From positions 8,742 through 72,741 of the forward strand of contig JAVEUP010000015.1 in the NCBI GenBank assembly GCA_034005525.1: DNA of 64,000 nt. The letters are read 5' to 3'. Positions 43,974 through 53,005 of this stretch are shown here, piece by piece. The translations under genes were made by a program, and so were the position numbers. The number at the start of each line of letters is the position of its first letter. Position 1 is the first letter of the stretch. The notes under the pieces are model-generated. The model saw nothing but the letters and a program-made list of their open reading frames with translations, was not told where the DNA came from and did not search any database. The DNA comes from PWXP01 sp034005525 (GTDB lineage: Bacteria; Planctomycetota; Planctomycetia; Pirellulales; Thermoguttaceae).

Positions 43974-44873
43974 ATGTCTATCCAGCTTACCTGCCCGCAA
44001 TGTGGAATGGCACTTGCCGTTGCCGACCAGTACGCCGGGCAAAACATCTCGTGTACGAACTGCGGAGCGCGGGTTGCCGTGTCCGGGCTTGAGGGGCAGC
44101 CGGTCTATGCGGAAGCCGGATCGGCCGCGGTGCCGCAACGCAAGACGAATGTGTGGCTGATCGTCGTTCTGATCTTGGCCTGCTCCGTTGTGCCGCTGCT
44201 CTGCTGTGGCGGCTTTGGTATTGCCCTGCTGTTGCCCGCCGTGCAAGCCGCCCGCGAGGCGGCGCGCCGAGCCCAATGCATCAACAACATGAAGCAGATC
44301 GGGCTTGCACTGCACAATTATCACGATGCCTACCGCTGCTTCCCTCCCGCATTCATTCCCGATGAAGACGGCCGGCCGATGCACAGTTGGCGCGTACTCA
44401 TCCTGCCGTTTCTCGAAGAGCAGCCCCTCTACGAGCAGTATCGCTTCGACGAGCCCTGGGACTCGCCGCACAACCGGGCACTGGCCGACCTGATGCCCTC
44501 CATCTACCGCTGTCCAAGCGACCGCATTGACGACCGGGTGACAACCAGTTACGCGATGGTTGTGGGACCTAACGCCTTCAGCACCGGGCCCGGCGCGCGG
44601 CGCGTCGACGAGTTTGCCGACGGACTATCGTTCACGCTGGCGGTCGTGGAGATGGTGGGCGCAGGAATCAACTGGATGGAACCGAGGGATTGGGACACCA
44701 CCGGCCCCGATGGTCCACAGAGCTATCACCCCGGCGTCTTCAACGTTCTCCACGCCGACGGCTCGGTCCGCTCCATGGCCGAACAGATCGACGCGGAGGT
44801 GCTCAAGGCGCTGATCACCCTCGACGGGGGGGAGCCGCCCGACCACCACATGCCGCGCGATCTCGACTGGTAG
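43974..44873 (+). CDS. Zinc-ribbon DUF1559 prepilin-like protein, copy 1
   Basis: 299 residues. Residues 6-35 form a zinc ribbon (CPQCG ... CTNCG); a membrane helix lies at ~63-85 (IVVLILACSVVPLLCCGGFGIALLLP). A DUF1559 body follows with the family signature LPAVQAAREAARRAQCINNM, KQIGLALHNYHDAYRCFPP, WRVLILPFLEEQPLYEQY, YRCPSD and VLHADGSVRS near the end. Normal DUF1559 proteins are type IV-pilin-like with a cleavable leader at the N-terminus; here the helix is internal behind a zinc ribbon, so it is a membrane protein rather than a classical pilin. The next gene is its close paralogue. Confidence 0.85.
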   Translation: MSIQLTCPQCGMALAVADQYAGQNISCTNCGARVAVSGLEGQPVYAEAGSAAVPQRKTNVWLIVVLILACSVVPLLCCGGFGIALLLPAVQAAREAARRAQCINNMKQIGLALHNYHDAYRCFPPAFIPDEDGRPMHSWRVLILPFLEEQPLYEQYRFDEPWDSPHNRALADLMPSIYRCPSDRIDDRVTTSYAMVVGPNAFSTGPGARRVDEFADGLSFTLAVVEMVGAGINWMEPRDWDTTGPDGPQSYHPGVFNVLHADGSVRSMAEQIDAEVLKALITLDGGEPPDHHMPRDLDW

Positions 44874-44920
44874 CAGTAGTGCGCCGCCGGTTCGGCATTC
44901 CGGATGATTGGGAGGGTTCT

Positions 44921-45805
44921 ATGCCTGTTGAGGTTGCCTGCCCGAAGTGCGGAGCCGCCGTTGGTGACGAATACGCCGAGCAAACCGTCACGTGTGCGAA
45001 CTGCGGCCACGTGTTTGCAGTGCCCGGGCATGAGAAGCGATCGGTCTATGCCCGAGTCTCGACGGCCTGCAAGTCGCAGTGCGAGGTGCGCATGCGACGG
45101 GTTGTTATCGCCTTTTGTCTCGTGTCCGTGCTTCTCTTCATCGGTCCTTTAATCTCACTTCTAATGCCTGCCGTACAAGCCGCCCGCGAGGCGGCGCGCC
45201 GTGCCCAGTGCATCAACAACATGAAGCAGATCGGGCTTGCACTGCACAATTATCACGATGCCTACCGCTGTTTCCCTCCGGCATTCATTCCCGATGAGGA
45301 AGGCCGGCCGATGCACAGTTGGCGCGTGCTGATCCTGCCGTTCCTCGAGAGCCAAGTCCTCTACGAGCAATACCGCTTCGACGAGCCGTGGGACTCGCCG
45401 CACAACCGGGCACTGGCCGATCTGATGCCCTCTGTCTACCGCTGTCCAAGTGACCGCATTGACGACCGGGTGACAACGAGTTACGCGATGGTTGTGGGAC
45501 CCAACGCCTTCAGCACGGGGCCCGGCGCGCGGCGCGGCGACGAGTTTACCGGCGGACTGTCGTTCACGGTAGCGGTCGTGGAGATGGTGGGCGCAGGAAT
45601 CAACTGGATGGAACCGAGGGATTGGGACATTACCGGCCCCGATGAGCCACGGAGCTATCACCCCGGCGTCTTCAACGTCCTCCATGCCGACGGCTCGATC
45701 CGCTCCACGCACGACGAGATCGACGCCGACGTGTTCCAAGCACTGATCACCGTCGACGGCGGGGAGCCGCCCGACCACCACATGCCGCGCGATCTCGACT
45801 GGTAG
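44921..45805 (+). CDS. Zinc-ribbon DUF1559 prepilin-like protein, copy 2
   Basis: 294 residues, GGGAGGG just before the ATG. Same plan as the previous gene: zinc ribbon (CPKCG ... CANCG), membrane helix (VVIAFCLVSVLLFIGPLISLLMP), then the DUF1559 body. From the AVQAAREAARRAQC block to the end (HHMPRDLDW) the two proteins agree at the great majority of positions, including the same unusual RVTTSYAMVVGPNAFSTGPGARR, while the heads and membrane helices have diverged. A tandem duplication with recent exchange of the body is likely. Confidence 0.85.
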   Translation: MPVEVACPKCGAAVGDEYAEQTVTCANCGHVFAVPGHEKRSVYARVSTACKSQCEVRMRRVVIAFCLVSVLLFIGPLISLLMPAVQAAREAARRAQCINNMKQIGLALHNYHDAYRCFPPAFIPDEEGRPMHSWRVLILPFLESQVLYEQYRFDEPWDSPHNRALADLMPSVYRCPSDRIDDRVTTSYAMVVGPNAFSTGPGARRGDEFTGGLSFTVAVVEMVGAGINWMEPRDWDITGPDEPRSYHPGVFNVLHADGSIRSTHDEIDADVFQALITVDGGEPPDHHMPRDLDW

Positions 45806-45831
45806 CAGCAGTGCGCCTCCGGTTCGTAAGG

Positions 45832-48267
45832 CTATGGTTCCGGCCACTTCAGGTGGCGGTGCAGGAAGTCGAACGTTCCGACGGCGTGAATGACGTGCCC
45901 GTCGTCGAAGAACTCGATTTCGGCCCGCTCGGGGATGCCCAGGTCGGTGTAGTGCCGGCGGACGGTCGCGAATTCGAAGGCAGCCCACTCGTCCGAGGCG
46001 ACCAGGTCGCGGTGGCCGCGTTCGACCATGAACGGGCGGGGGCAAATCATGGCGGCCATCTCGGCGTAGTTGAACGTGTGGCCGAGATTGAACTCCATGA
46101 TTTCGTATTCCGCCGTGAACATGTAGCTGCTGAACCGTTGCGAACCCGCCGCAACCGCGGTCGTGGCATACGGAGTGACGATCTTGCGGATCCACTCGTT
46201 GAAATCGCCCGAGCAGATCGACAGGGCGTAACCATCGAGCACCGCCGGCACGCGCATCGCCGTCTTGCCGCCGTACGACAGCCCGTACAGGCCGATCCGG
46301 TCCTTGTCCACAAACGGCTGCTGGCTAAGCCACTGGAGAATGCGGTGATGCTGGCCGATGATGACCGAGAAGATCGAGCACTTCGTCGGATTGGCCATCC
46401 GCTGCAATACGCGGAACCGATCGCCGCCGCGGGCTGCGTTCGGATTGTAAGGCGCGTAGACGACGTACCCGCGCTCCGCCAGGCGGGCGGCATAGGCCCG
46501 ATACGCCTTGCTTTCCGGGTCGAGCGTGACTTCGGGCACCCCGCCCAAGCCGTGCTGGCAGACCACCACCGGACGCCGCTCGCCGCCTGCAACATCGAGG
46601 TCCTTCGGCACCAGCAGGTAGCCCCACGAGATCACCCCGGGCCATACGTCGAGCACCACCTCGTAACCCGTCCAGCGCTCCTCGTCGCGAATCTTCCTGG
46701 TCCGGGCGCGGATCGGCAGTGGCGGATCGGGGAGCCGGCCGATGACTTCGTCGTGGAAATAGTCGCGCAGCGGCTGCACGGCTTCGTTCCAGCGATCGGG
46801 ACTCGACGGGCCGACCGGTTTCCCGGTGCGTTCCCACACGGGCTTCCAGAAGAACTCGGCGCGGGCGAAGGCAGAAAGCTCCATCAGCCGCTGCGTGTGG
46901 TCCTCCATCTGCCGCACCTGGCGAAGTTGCCGGCCGTCGAGGTCGAAACGCTCCGCAGGCGCCTCGGGCGCCGGCCCCAGCGGTCGCATCGCCCCGTTGC
47001 CGTCGAGCGACTCAAGAAAACGGCTCAACGCCGGCTCGGAGCCGGGCCCGACCATCGCGCCGTCCGGGCCATGCACCAGGTGGAGCGAGCCGGCCATCGC
47101 CTCGCCCACCAGCGCCCGGGCGCGCTCGTATTCGGCCTGCACCTGCTCGAACTCCGGCGCGGCAATCCGCCCCGGCGCGGCGCCGCTGCGGCCCGACCGC
47201 GGCTCCGGCGGGCCGTCCACTTGCGGCGGCCGGCTGTGTTCGATCACCAGCGCCCGCGGTGCTACCATGGCGGCGATTTCCGCATCGCCGAACTCGGTCA
47301 GCAGCGCCCAGACGTTCCGGTAGATCGGTTCCTGCCACAGCCCTTCGCGCGGCTCGAAGTAGCCGCTGACCAGCGCCGCGTCGATCCGCGGGTCGAGCGC
47401 GGCGGCGTACAGCGCGATCAAGCCGCCTTCGCCGTAGCCGGCCACGCCGACCTTCGGCTGGGAATCTGAACCCGCCCGCCGGCCATCGTGCAGGAACCAG
47501 TCGATCCCGGCCAGCACCTTCTGCACCTCGTAGCCGATCACGTGCCGGCCCATCTGGAACGCCTGGCGGTGGATCCACTCGCGGTGCGGCTGGTTGGTGA
47601 ACCGCCCGACCAGGTCGTTGCCCGAGAATTCGTCCCGCCGGTCAATGAGCGTGGGCACCAGCACGCGGCAGCCGTTTTCGGCCAGCCGGCGGGCGAACTG
47701 CGCCTCGGCTGGAACGCCCGGCAGCAGGCCCACCAGCGATTCGGGGCTCTGGTCGGCATCGGGCAGCGCCACCACACACCCGCGAGCCTTCGACTTCGGC
47801 TCAAGCAACAGCCCCTCGCCGCTGACGGGACCTACCACCGGCCACCGAACGGCCCAGACGGTAAACGCCTCCGTTTCCGCAACCTTCGCCGGCATGGCCG
47901 TAGTCGCGAGCAACTCGAGTGCCGGGACCGGCTCGCGGGTATCGACGGCGCCAATGATCCGCCGAAACCGCTCACGGTTCGGCTGAATCGATTCGTCGTA
48001 TGCCTGTGGCGAACTCAGGTTCCGGTTCCAGTGCACCGCTCGCCCTTCGACCGACTGCTCGGTTCGTTCGAGCAAGAACCGGGCAATGCCGTCGAGCGTC
48101 TGTTCGGCCAGGTCGCCCTCTCCGACGTACAACTCGGTGCCCGGCAGGTGTTCGCCTGCCGCGGACGGAACGGCAGCCAGACAGCAGGCCACAAGCAAGG
48201 CTTTTCCCACGCAGACAGCACTCTTCTGCGCAGGCGTTGAATCAGTGCGGTAGACCGATTCCTTCAT
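45832..48267 (-). CDS. Secreted double alpha/beta-hydrolase protein, copy 1
   Basis: 811 residues with a signal peptide (ALLVACCLAAVPSAAG). The protein holds two hydrolase-fold halves of the acetyl-xylan-esterase / dienelactone-hydrolase type. The second half (~500-811) has a full site: nucleophile elbow GLYGLSYGGKTAMR and a late FDDGHVIHAVG with the likely Asp and His. In the first half (~150-360) the elbow reads GVAGYGEGGLIALYAAALD, with Gly where the Ser should be, so it is probably inactive. The protein is convergent with the DUF1559 genes. A paralogue with the same features is at 55220-57649. Likely an exported carbohydrate or xenobiotic esterase. Confidence 0.82.
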   Translation of the reverse strand: MKESVYRTDSTPAQKSAVCVGKALLVACCLAAVPSAAGEHLPGTELYVGEGDLAEQTLDGIARFLLERTEQSVEGRAVHWNRNLSSPQAYDESIQPNRERFRRIIGAVDTREPVPALELLATTAMPAKVAETEAFTVWAVRWPVVGPVSGEGLLLEPKSKARGCVVALPDADQSPESLVGLLPGVPAEAQFARRLAENGCRVLVPTLIDRRDEFSGNDLVGRFTNQPHREWIHRQAFQMGRHVIGYEVQKVLAGIDWFLHDGRRAGSDSQPKVGVAGYGEGGLIALYAAALDPRIDAALVSGYFEPREGLWQEPIYRNVWALLTEFGDAEIAAMVAPRALVIEHSRPPQVDGPPEPRSGRSGAAPGRIAAPEFEQVQAEYERARALVGEAMAGSLHLVHGPDGAMVGPGSEPALSRFLESLDGNGAMRPLGPAPEAPAERFDLDGRQLRQVRQMEDHTQRLMELSAFARAEFFWKPVWERTGKPVGPSSPDRWNEAVQPLRDYFHDEVIGRLPDPPLPIRARTRKIRDEERWTGYEVVLDVWPGVISWGYLLVPKDLDVAGGERRPVVVCQHGLGGVPEVTLDPESKAYRAYAARLAERGYVVYAPYNPNAARGGDRFRVLQRMANPTKCSIFSVIIGQHHRILQWLSQQPFVDKDRIGLYGLSYGGKTAMRVPAVLDGYALSICSGDFNEWIRKIVTPYATTAVAAGSQRFSSYMFTAEYEIMEFNLGHTFNYAEMAAMICPRPFMVERGHRDLVASDEWAAFEFATVRRHYTDLGIPERAEIEFFDDGHVIHAVGTFDFLHRHLKWPEP

Positions 48268-48447
48268 GGCAGCACCTCGTACGTATTCCAGGGTTTCGCA
48301 GGGCTCGGGAACTCCTGACTACCTCAGTTCCAGGCGGCACATCGAGTAACGGGGATGTAGTTTACCTGATGGCGTCCGAAAAGACAAACCACAACCAGCA
48401 AACCCCGTCATCCACGCCCCACCCAGCCTACACGCTTCCTCGCTGGG
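48268..48447. other. Short region upstream of the hydrolase gene
   Basis: Nothing is recognisable apart from the likely leftward promoter of the hydrolase gene. The rest of the gap to 48981 is covered by the inverted-repeat element, a truncated leader gene and a tandem repeat. Confidence 0.4.
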
Positions 48448-48700
48448 TGCGTAGGGTGGGTGGTTCCGGCTGTTCGTGGCCGGTGGATGCATGTTTGCGC
48501 CTTTCCGGACGTTGTGGCGGCCGTGCGGTTTGCGCCACGATACAGCCGGGTTCACCCACGCGCGCAGTACGGCTGGCCGTGTCCGCGTGGGTGAACCCGG
48601 CCGCTTGAAATGGGCAATCCTCCGGCCGGCGCAACATGCAGGCATCATGGGCAACCGTTCGACCAACGCACCGTGCGGCCGGAACCACCCACCCTACGCA
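48448..48700. mobile_element. 253-bp MITE-like element with 23-bp perfect inverted ends
   Basis: The left end (48448-48470, TGCGTAGGGTGGGTGGTTCC...) and the right end (48678-48700) are exact complements over 23 bases. The interior has a second nested inverted repeat (CGGGTTCACCCACGCG against CGCGTGGGTGAACCCG, ~48548-48600). No protein is encoded. A fragment lies at 927-977. I could not confirm a target duplication. Confidence 0.7.
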
Positions 48701-48785
48701 CGCACTGGATTCACGCCGGCGTTTGGGCCATAATGAGAGGTTCATCATCAGATAGCCCGCCGTTGATCCCCACTAAGGACTGCCG

Positions 48786-48926
48786 ATGTCCAAGCACGTT
48801 GCCGCACTGTGCATCCTCTTTGCGACGCTTGTCTGGGCAGTTGCCGCCAGCAGGGCGGAATGGGTGGTCGTCGACCGGGACGCTAATGGCACCCATACAC
48901 CCTTCCCCCTGACACCTGACACCTGA
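48786..48926 (+). CDS. Truncated secreted leader peptide gene
   Basis: 46 codons: a signal peptide (ALCILFATLVWAVAASRA) then EWVVVDRDANGTHTPF, after which the frame runs into the tandem repeat and stops. It looks like the first 40 residues of an exported protein whose remainder has been removed. The repeat provides the stop codon. Confidence 0.4.
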   Translation: MSKHVAALCILFATLVWAVAASRAEWVVVDRDANGTHTPFPLTPDT

Positions 48927-48984
48927 CACCTTCCCCCTGACACCTGACACCTGACACCTTCCCTCTGACACCTGACACCTGATG
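48901..48984. repeat. Three 28-bp tandem units abutting the quinoprotein start codon
   Basis: CCTTCCCCCTGACACCTGAC begins each unit at 48901, 48929 and 48957; the units are nearly identical and each contains three CTGACAC blocks. The third unit ends in GATG and so supplies the start codon of the next gene, leaving no ribosome site. There is no spacer pattern, so it is not a CRISPR array. Confidence 0.85.
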
Positions 48985-50322
48985 AAACGCTCCTATCTTC
49001 CCATTGCTCTGGCACTGCTGATTCTCGCTGGTTGTACGGAAATGGCGGCCGACTCCGATCGTGCCCAGGAGCCGAAGCCGGCATCCGAGGCCGAGCCGGT
49101 CGCCGATTCCGAAAAGGGTTTCGCCAAAACCGCGGCCGATCCGAACCGCTGGCCCCGTTTCCGCGGCCCCAACGGCGAGGGCGTCGGGCAGGCCGCGGGG
49201 ATTCCGGAAACGTGGACCGACGACGACTATCGCTGGAAGGTCGAACTGCCGGGAATTGGCTTCAGTTCGCCAGTGGTCTGGGACGACCGGGTCTATGTGA
49301 CCAGCACGATCGAGGATGAGCGGCTTCTGGTCGTCCTCTGTCTGGACACAGCCGACGGAAGTGTGCTGTGGAAGCAGCACTTCAACATCCAGTCGCATCC
49401 AGCATACAAGGACAATCGCGACGCATCCACGTCGCCGGCGGTTGACGAGGACCGGATCTACGTGACCTGGGGAACCACGCTCGAATACGTCGTCGTGGCG
49501 CTCGACCGGCGCGAAGGAAGAGAAATCTGGCGGCGCGACCTGGGGCCCTTTGTCGCCGAGGACGGTTTTGGGGCCTCGCCGATTCTCGCCGGCGAGGTGG
49601 TGATCCTGATGAACGACCAGGACCCGGACGGCGAGAGTTCGGTCGTGGCGCTGGACCGCAAGACAGGCGAGACCCGTTGGAAGGTCGACCGCAAATCGGA
49701 GAAAGCCACCTTCTCGACCCCCACGCTCTTCAAGCCCGAGGGAGGCCGCCCGCAGGTGATCGTGACCAGTTGCGCCCACGGCATCACCAGCCTCGATCCG
49801 GACAGCGGAGCGATCCAGTGGGAACTGGAGGACGTCTTCGAACTCCGCACGACCGGCTCGCCGCTGGTGGTCGCCGGCACGATCTTCGCCAGCAACGGCT
49901 CTGGGCGGGGTGGCAAGTATCTCGTGGCCGTTCGGGCAGGCGTTCCTGAGCAGGGGATCGAGCCGGAAGTTCTCTACCGGGTGGAACAGGCGGCGCCCTA
50001 CGTGATCACGCCGGTGGCCCATTGGCCGTTGGTGTTTCTATGGACCGATCGCGGCATCGTCACCTGCCTGGACGGCCCCTCGGGCAAGGTCCACTGGCGC
50101 GAGCGCGTCGGGGGCGACTACCTCGGTTCTCCGGTTTGGGTGGGCGAGCGGCTGTACACGATGTCCAATTCCGGCGAGATGGTCGTGCTGGCCGCCGCCG
50201 ACGAGTTCGAACTCCTCGCCCGCTTCGACCTCGGCGAGCCGACCCACAGCACGCCTGCGGTGGCCGGCGGTGTGATGTACCTGCGCACGTATTCCCACCT
50301 GATGGCGTTGGGCAGTGAATGA
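48982..50322 (+). CDS. PQQ-like beta-propeller lipoprotein
   Basis: 446 residues. Lipoprotein signal with lipobox LILAGC (Cys at residue 18), then a Glu/Ala-rich linker. From ~55 a beta-propeller of the PQQ-like type: WPRFRGPNGEGV, WKVELPGIGFSSPVVWDDRVYVTS, CLDTADGSVLWKQHF, VVALDRKTGETRWKVD, VTCLDGPSGKVHW and VGERLYTMSNSGEMV. Each blade ends in the usual Gly-x-x-x-W. The residues that bind PQQ and calcium in dehydrogenases are not evident, so it is a propeller scaffold (as in many planctomycete exported proteins) rather than a proven enzyme. It starts directly after the tandem repeat without a ribosome site. Confidence 0.85.
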   Translation: MKRSYLPIALALLILAGCTEMAADSDRAQEPKPASEAEPVADSEKGFAKTAADPNRWPRFRGPNGEGVGQAAGIPETWTDDDYRWKVELPGIGFSSPVVWDDRVYVTSTIEDERLLVVLCLDTADGSVLWKQHFNIQSHPAYKDNRDASTSPAVDEDRIYVTWGTTLEYVVVALDRREGREIWRRDLGPFVAEDGFGASPILAGEVVILMNDQDPDGESSVVALDRKTGETRWKVDRKSEKATFSTPTLFKPEGGRPQVIVTSCAHGITSLDPDSGAIQWELEDVFELRTTGSPLVVAGTIFASNGSGRGGKYLVAVRAGVPEQGIEPEVLYRVEQAAPYVITPVAHWPLVFLWTDRGIVTCLDGPSGKVHWRERVGGDYLGSPVWVGERLYTMSNSGEMVVLAAADEFELLARFDLGEPTHSTPAVAGGVMYLRTYSHLMALGSE

Positions 50323-50466
50323 GCGGCATGGCATTCGCGGTCACTGCTGCACATTGCTGGCCCAAGCTATGCCCGCCGGCGGGCGGAGCATATAATGGGC
50401 ATGCTTCGACCTGTGGGGCGCCGGCCCCGGACGCCCTTCCCGCCCAACCAGAAGGAGGCAATTCCC

Positions 50467-51822
50467 ATGACGACTCCATCCGAAAACACGTCGCGGCGTC
50501 AGTTTCTCAAGAGCGGCAGCGCCATGGCCGCCGGCTCGGCCCTGGCAGCGGCGGCCGTGCCGAAGGTCCACGCGGCCGAGGACAATACGATCCGCCTTGC
50601 ACTGATCGGCTGCGGCAACCGCGGGCGCGGGGCCGCGGCGAACGCCTTCAGTACATCCGAACAGGGACCCATCAAACTGTTCGCCCTGGCCGACCTGTTT
50701 CCCGAACGGCTCGAAGCCACGGAGAAGATCCTCACCTCCCGCTTCCCCGACCACTTCGACGCTCCTGCCGAACGCCAGTTCCGCGGGTTCGACGCGTACA
50801 AGGCGGCCATCGACTGCCTCCGCCCCGGCGACATTGCCATGCTCACCGGCCATACCGCATGGCGGCCGGTGCAGCTTGAATACGCGGTGAGCAAGGGCGT
50901 TCACGTGTTCATGGAGAAATCGTTCGGAACGGACCCGCCGGCCGTGCGGCGCATCCTCAACGCGGGCGAGGAGGCCGGGAAGAAGAACCTCAAGATCGCC
51001 TCCGGGTTGATGTGCCGCCACAGCCACGCCCGGCAAGAGTTGCTCAAGCGTATCCGCGACGGGGCGCTCGGCGACATTCAGCTCATCCGCGCCTACCGCC
51101 TCGAACCGTCGTTTGTCCTGCCGCCGAAACCCGACGGGGCAAGCGAGCTGCACTGGCAGATCCAGCGCTTCATCCACTTCCACTGGGTCTCCGGCGGCCT
51201 GTTTGCCGAGATGGACATCCACCAGATCGACGAAATGTGCTGGATCAAGGACCAGTGGCCGGTGACGGCGTTCGGCATGGGCGGGCGCAACCCCGACCAC
51301 AATAACCGCTCGCAGATTCTCGATTCGTACCACGTCGAGTTCACTTTCGCCGACGGCACGAAGGCGACCGACGACGCCCGCTACCTGAGCAACACGTACA
51401 CCGACTTCGCCACGTACGTGCACGGTACGAAGTGCGCGGCGCAGATTTCGTGGCGGCCGCATCAGCGCGACGAACTCTTCCTATTCAAGGACCAGCGGAT
51501 CGCGAAGGACAACATTGCCTGGACCGCCCCTCGCGACGTCGCGACTCCCTGGGACGCCGAATGGCAAGTGCTGATCGACGCCATCCGCAACGACAAGCCG
51601 CACAACGAGGCGCGGCACGCGGCGCTGTCGAACCTGGCCGGCATCATGGCCCGCGCGGCCATCCACTCCGGCAAGCTGGCCACCTGGGACGAGGCCATGG
51701 CCTCCGACTTCCAGTGGTGCGACTACATTGACACCATGACCGACGACTCCCCGCCCCCCGTCCTGCCCGACGAGGAGGGCTACTACCCCGTCCCCAACGC
51801 CGGTCAGTGGACGGAGTTGTAG
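50467..51822 (+). CDS. Tat-exported Gfo/Idh/MocA-family oxidoreductase
   Basis: 451 residues; AGAAGGAGG upstream fixes the start at 50467. The twin-arginine signal SRRQFLKSGSAMAAGSALAAAA is followed by a Rossmann fold with IRLALIGCGNRGRGAA and, about 90 residues on, the family's EKS motif (HVFMEKSFGTDP). The C-terminal domain contains GGLFAEMDIHQIDEMCW with the catalytic His region and the closing PYYPVPNAG-like tail. Known planctomycete relatives use NAD(P) to oxidise or isomerise sugars or inositols in the periplasm. The neighbouring quinoprotein and hydrolases fit a carbohydrate catabolic setting, but no operon is clear. Confidence 0.88.
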   Translation: MTTPSENTSRRQFLKSGSAMAAGSALAAAAVPKVHAAEDNTIRLALIGCGNRGRGAAANAFSTSEQGPIKLFALADLFPERLEATEKILTSRFPDHFDAPAERQFRGFDAYKAAIDCLRPGDIAMLTGHTAWRPVQLEYAVSKGVHVFMEKSFGTDPPAVRRILNAGEEAGKKNLKIASGLMCRHSHARQELLKRIRDGALGDIQLIRAYRLEPSFVLPPKPDGASELHWQIQRFIHFHWVSGGLFAEMDIHQIDEMCWIKDQWPVTAFGMGGRNPDHNNRSQILDSYHVEFTFADGTKATDDARYLSNTYTDFATYVHGTKCAAQISWRPHQRDELFLFKDQRIAKDNIAWTAPRDVATPWDAEWQVLIDAIRNDKPHNEARHAALSNLAGIMARAAIHSGKLATWDEAMASDFQWCDYIDTMTDDSPPPVLPDEEGYYPVPNAGQWTEL

Positions 51823-51989
51823 GGTTGCGCCGAGAATGACTTGTCGGCAGAACGTTACCGATCGCGGGGCGGCGACGACTGATTGTCCATTTCGCATCCG
51901 CCCGACTTCGCCGCGCCCGTGCATCGGATTGTTCGCTGCTTGCGCTTTGCGATCGGTCGGCCTGAGACGCTTCGAGTCTCGCTTGTGTG

Positions 51990-52859
51990 TCACTCAGGTA
52001 AGCAGCCAGGCCGCCGTTGTGCTGGGCAAGTATCTTCGTCGGGTGGCGTGACGTTCATCGCGTTATCTTCATTGCGTTCACAACGCTCAGCATCATCGGG
52101 CCGGCTGAGAAAGCGGATTGTTAGGAACAGGTTAACTGCTGCCCACGCGGTGACTGCCAAGCCTATCGTTATTGCCCAAGGAGCTTGGCCCGGTTGTAGT
52201 GTTCCTCCCATGACGTTTACATTCTCGCCGGATGCAACGAGAGTAACAAGCAGGAACATGCCAAAACCGATAAGGACCATCAAGATCAACGCCCATTGTG
52301 CAGCAACCCGACTCCCGCGGCTGACGTAGAACCCCGACGCAATCACGGCTACGCCGGCCAGGTTCGGTGCGCCGCTGCGACTGATGATCGCCTCGGCTAT
52401 CGACGCGACGAGGACAACAAGTCCAAAAGCTTGTAAGGAAATGCCGGTCCCTCGCGCTGAACTCTGTGCAGCCTTTGCCGTTGAGGGCGCCCCGGGCTCG
52501 GCGCGCAGCAGTAGGAGCAGAATGGCGCACGCGAGGAGTAAGCTTCTCCCTGCGACGATCACGGGCTGTTCACGAATGCGGCTTGCTGGAAAGCCTTCCG
52601 GGGGATCGTTAATGACGACGCCGGCCAACTCGCCAGATTGGTCCCGCAAGAAATCGAGTTCATCATGGCTGGTGAACAAGTACAGCTTGTGCGGGTTGTA
52701 GTGGTTGAGTACTCCTTGTCCAATCCCGTGGAGACTCACCGCAATCAGACAGATCAGCAGCCAAACGGCCCACGCTCGCGCGGCGCGCCGTGGCACGAGC
52801 AACAGAAGCGCGGCCACAACGGGCAATGCGATGACTATCTGTATGATCTCGCTAAGCAT
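51990..52859 (-). CDS. Multi-helix membrane protein of unknown function
   Basis: 289 residues from the ATG at 52859, which has AGAGGAAG upstream; the longer frame from 52961 adds a non-conserved leader. About seven hydrophobic segments (e.g. IIQIVIALPVVAALLLLVP, LLLACAILLLLL, ALILMVLIGFGMFLLVTL) with a short polar loop containing YNPHKLYLFTSHDELDFLRD. Nothing indicates transport or enzymatic function. It is alone on this strand, with the 53006-53187 repeat just upstream. Confidence 0.6.
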   Translation of the reverse strand: MLSEIIQIVIALPVVAALLLLVPRRAARAWAVWLLICLIAVSLHGIGQGVLNHYNPHKLYLFTSHDELDFLRDQSGELAGVVINDPPEGFPASRIREQPVIVAGRSLLLACAILLLLLRAEPGAPSTAKAAQSSARGTGISLQAFGLVVLVASIAEAIISRSGAPNLAGVAVIASGFYVSRGSRVAAQWALILMVLIGFGMFLLVTLVASGENVNVMGGTLQPGQAPWAITIGLAVTAWAAVNLFLTIRFLSRPDDAERCERNEDNAMNVTPPDEDTCPAQRRPGCLPE

Positions 52860-53005
52860 TCGACTTCCTCTGGCGCCGCGCGGTCGGCAGTGAATTTGCC
52901 CATGGTGATTCGTTCCTCCGGAATCCGGGCCACTGGCTTCGCGCCGGCAATCGCGCCCCATATCGTGTGGCGTGAGCGCTCCCAGGCCGCTTTCGTGCGG
53001 CGGCT
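52860..53005. other. Upstream region of the membrane-protein gene
   Basis: No gene or repeat seen; holds the leftward promoter of the 51990 gene. The adjoining 180 bp is a dispersed repeat. Confidence 0.4.

Noticed and set aside
48901..48984. Possible CRISPR array
   Set aside because: Units follow one another without spacers; it is a simple tandem repeat.
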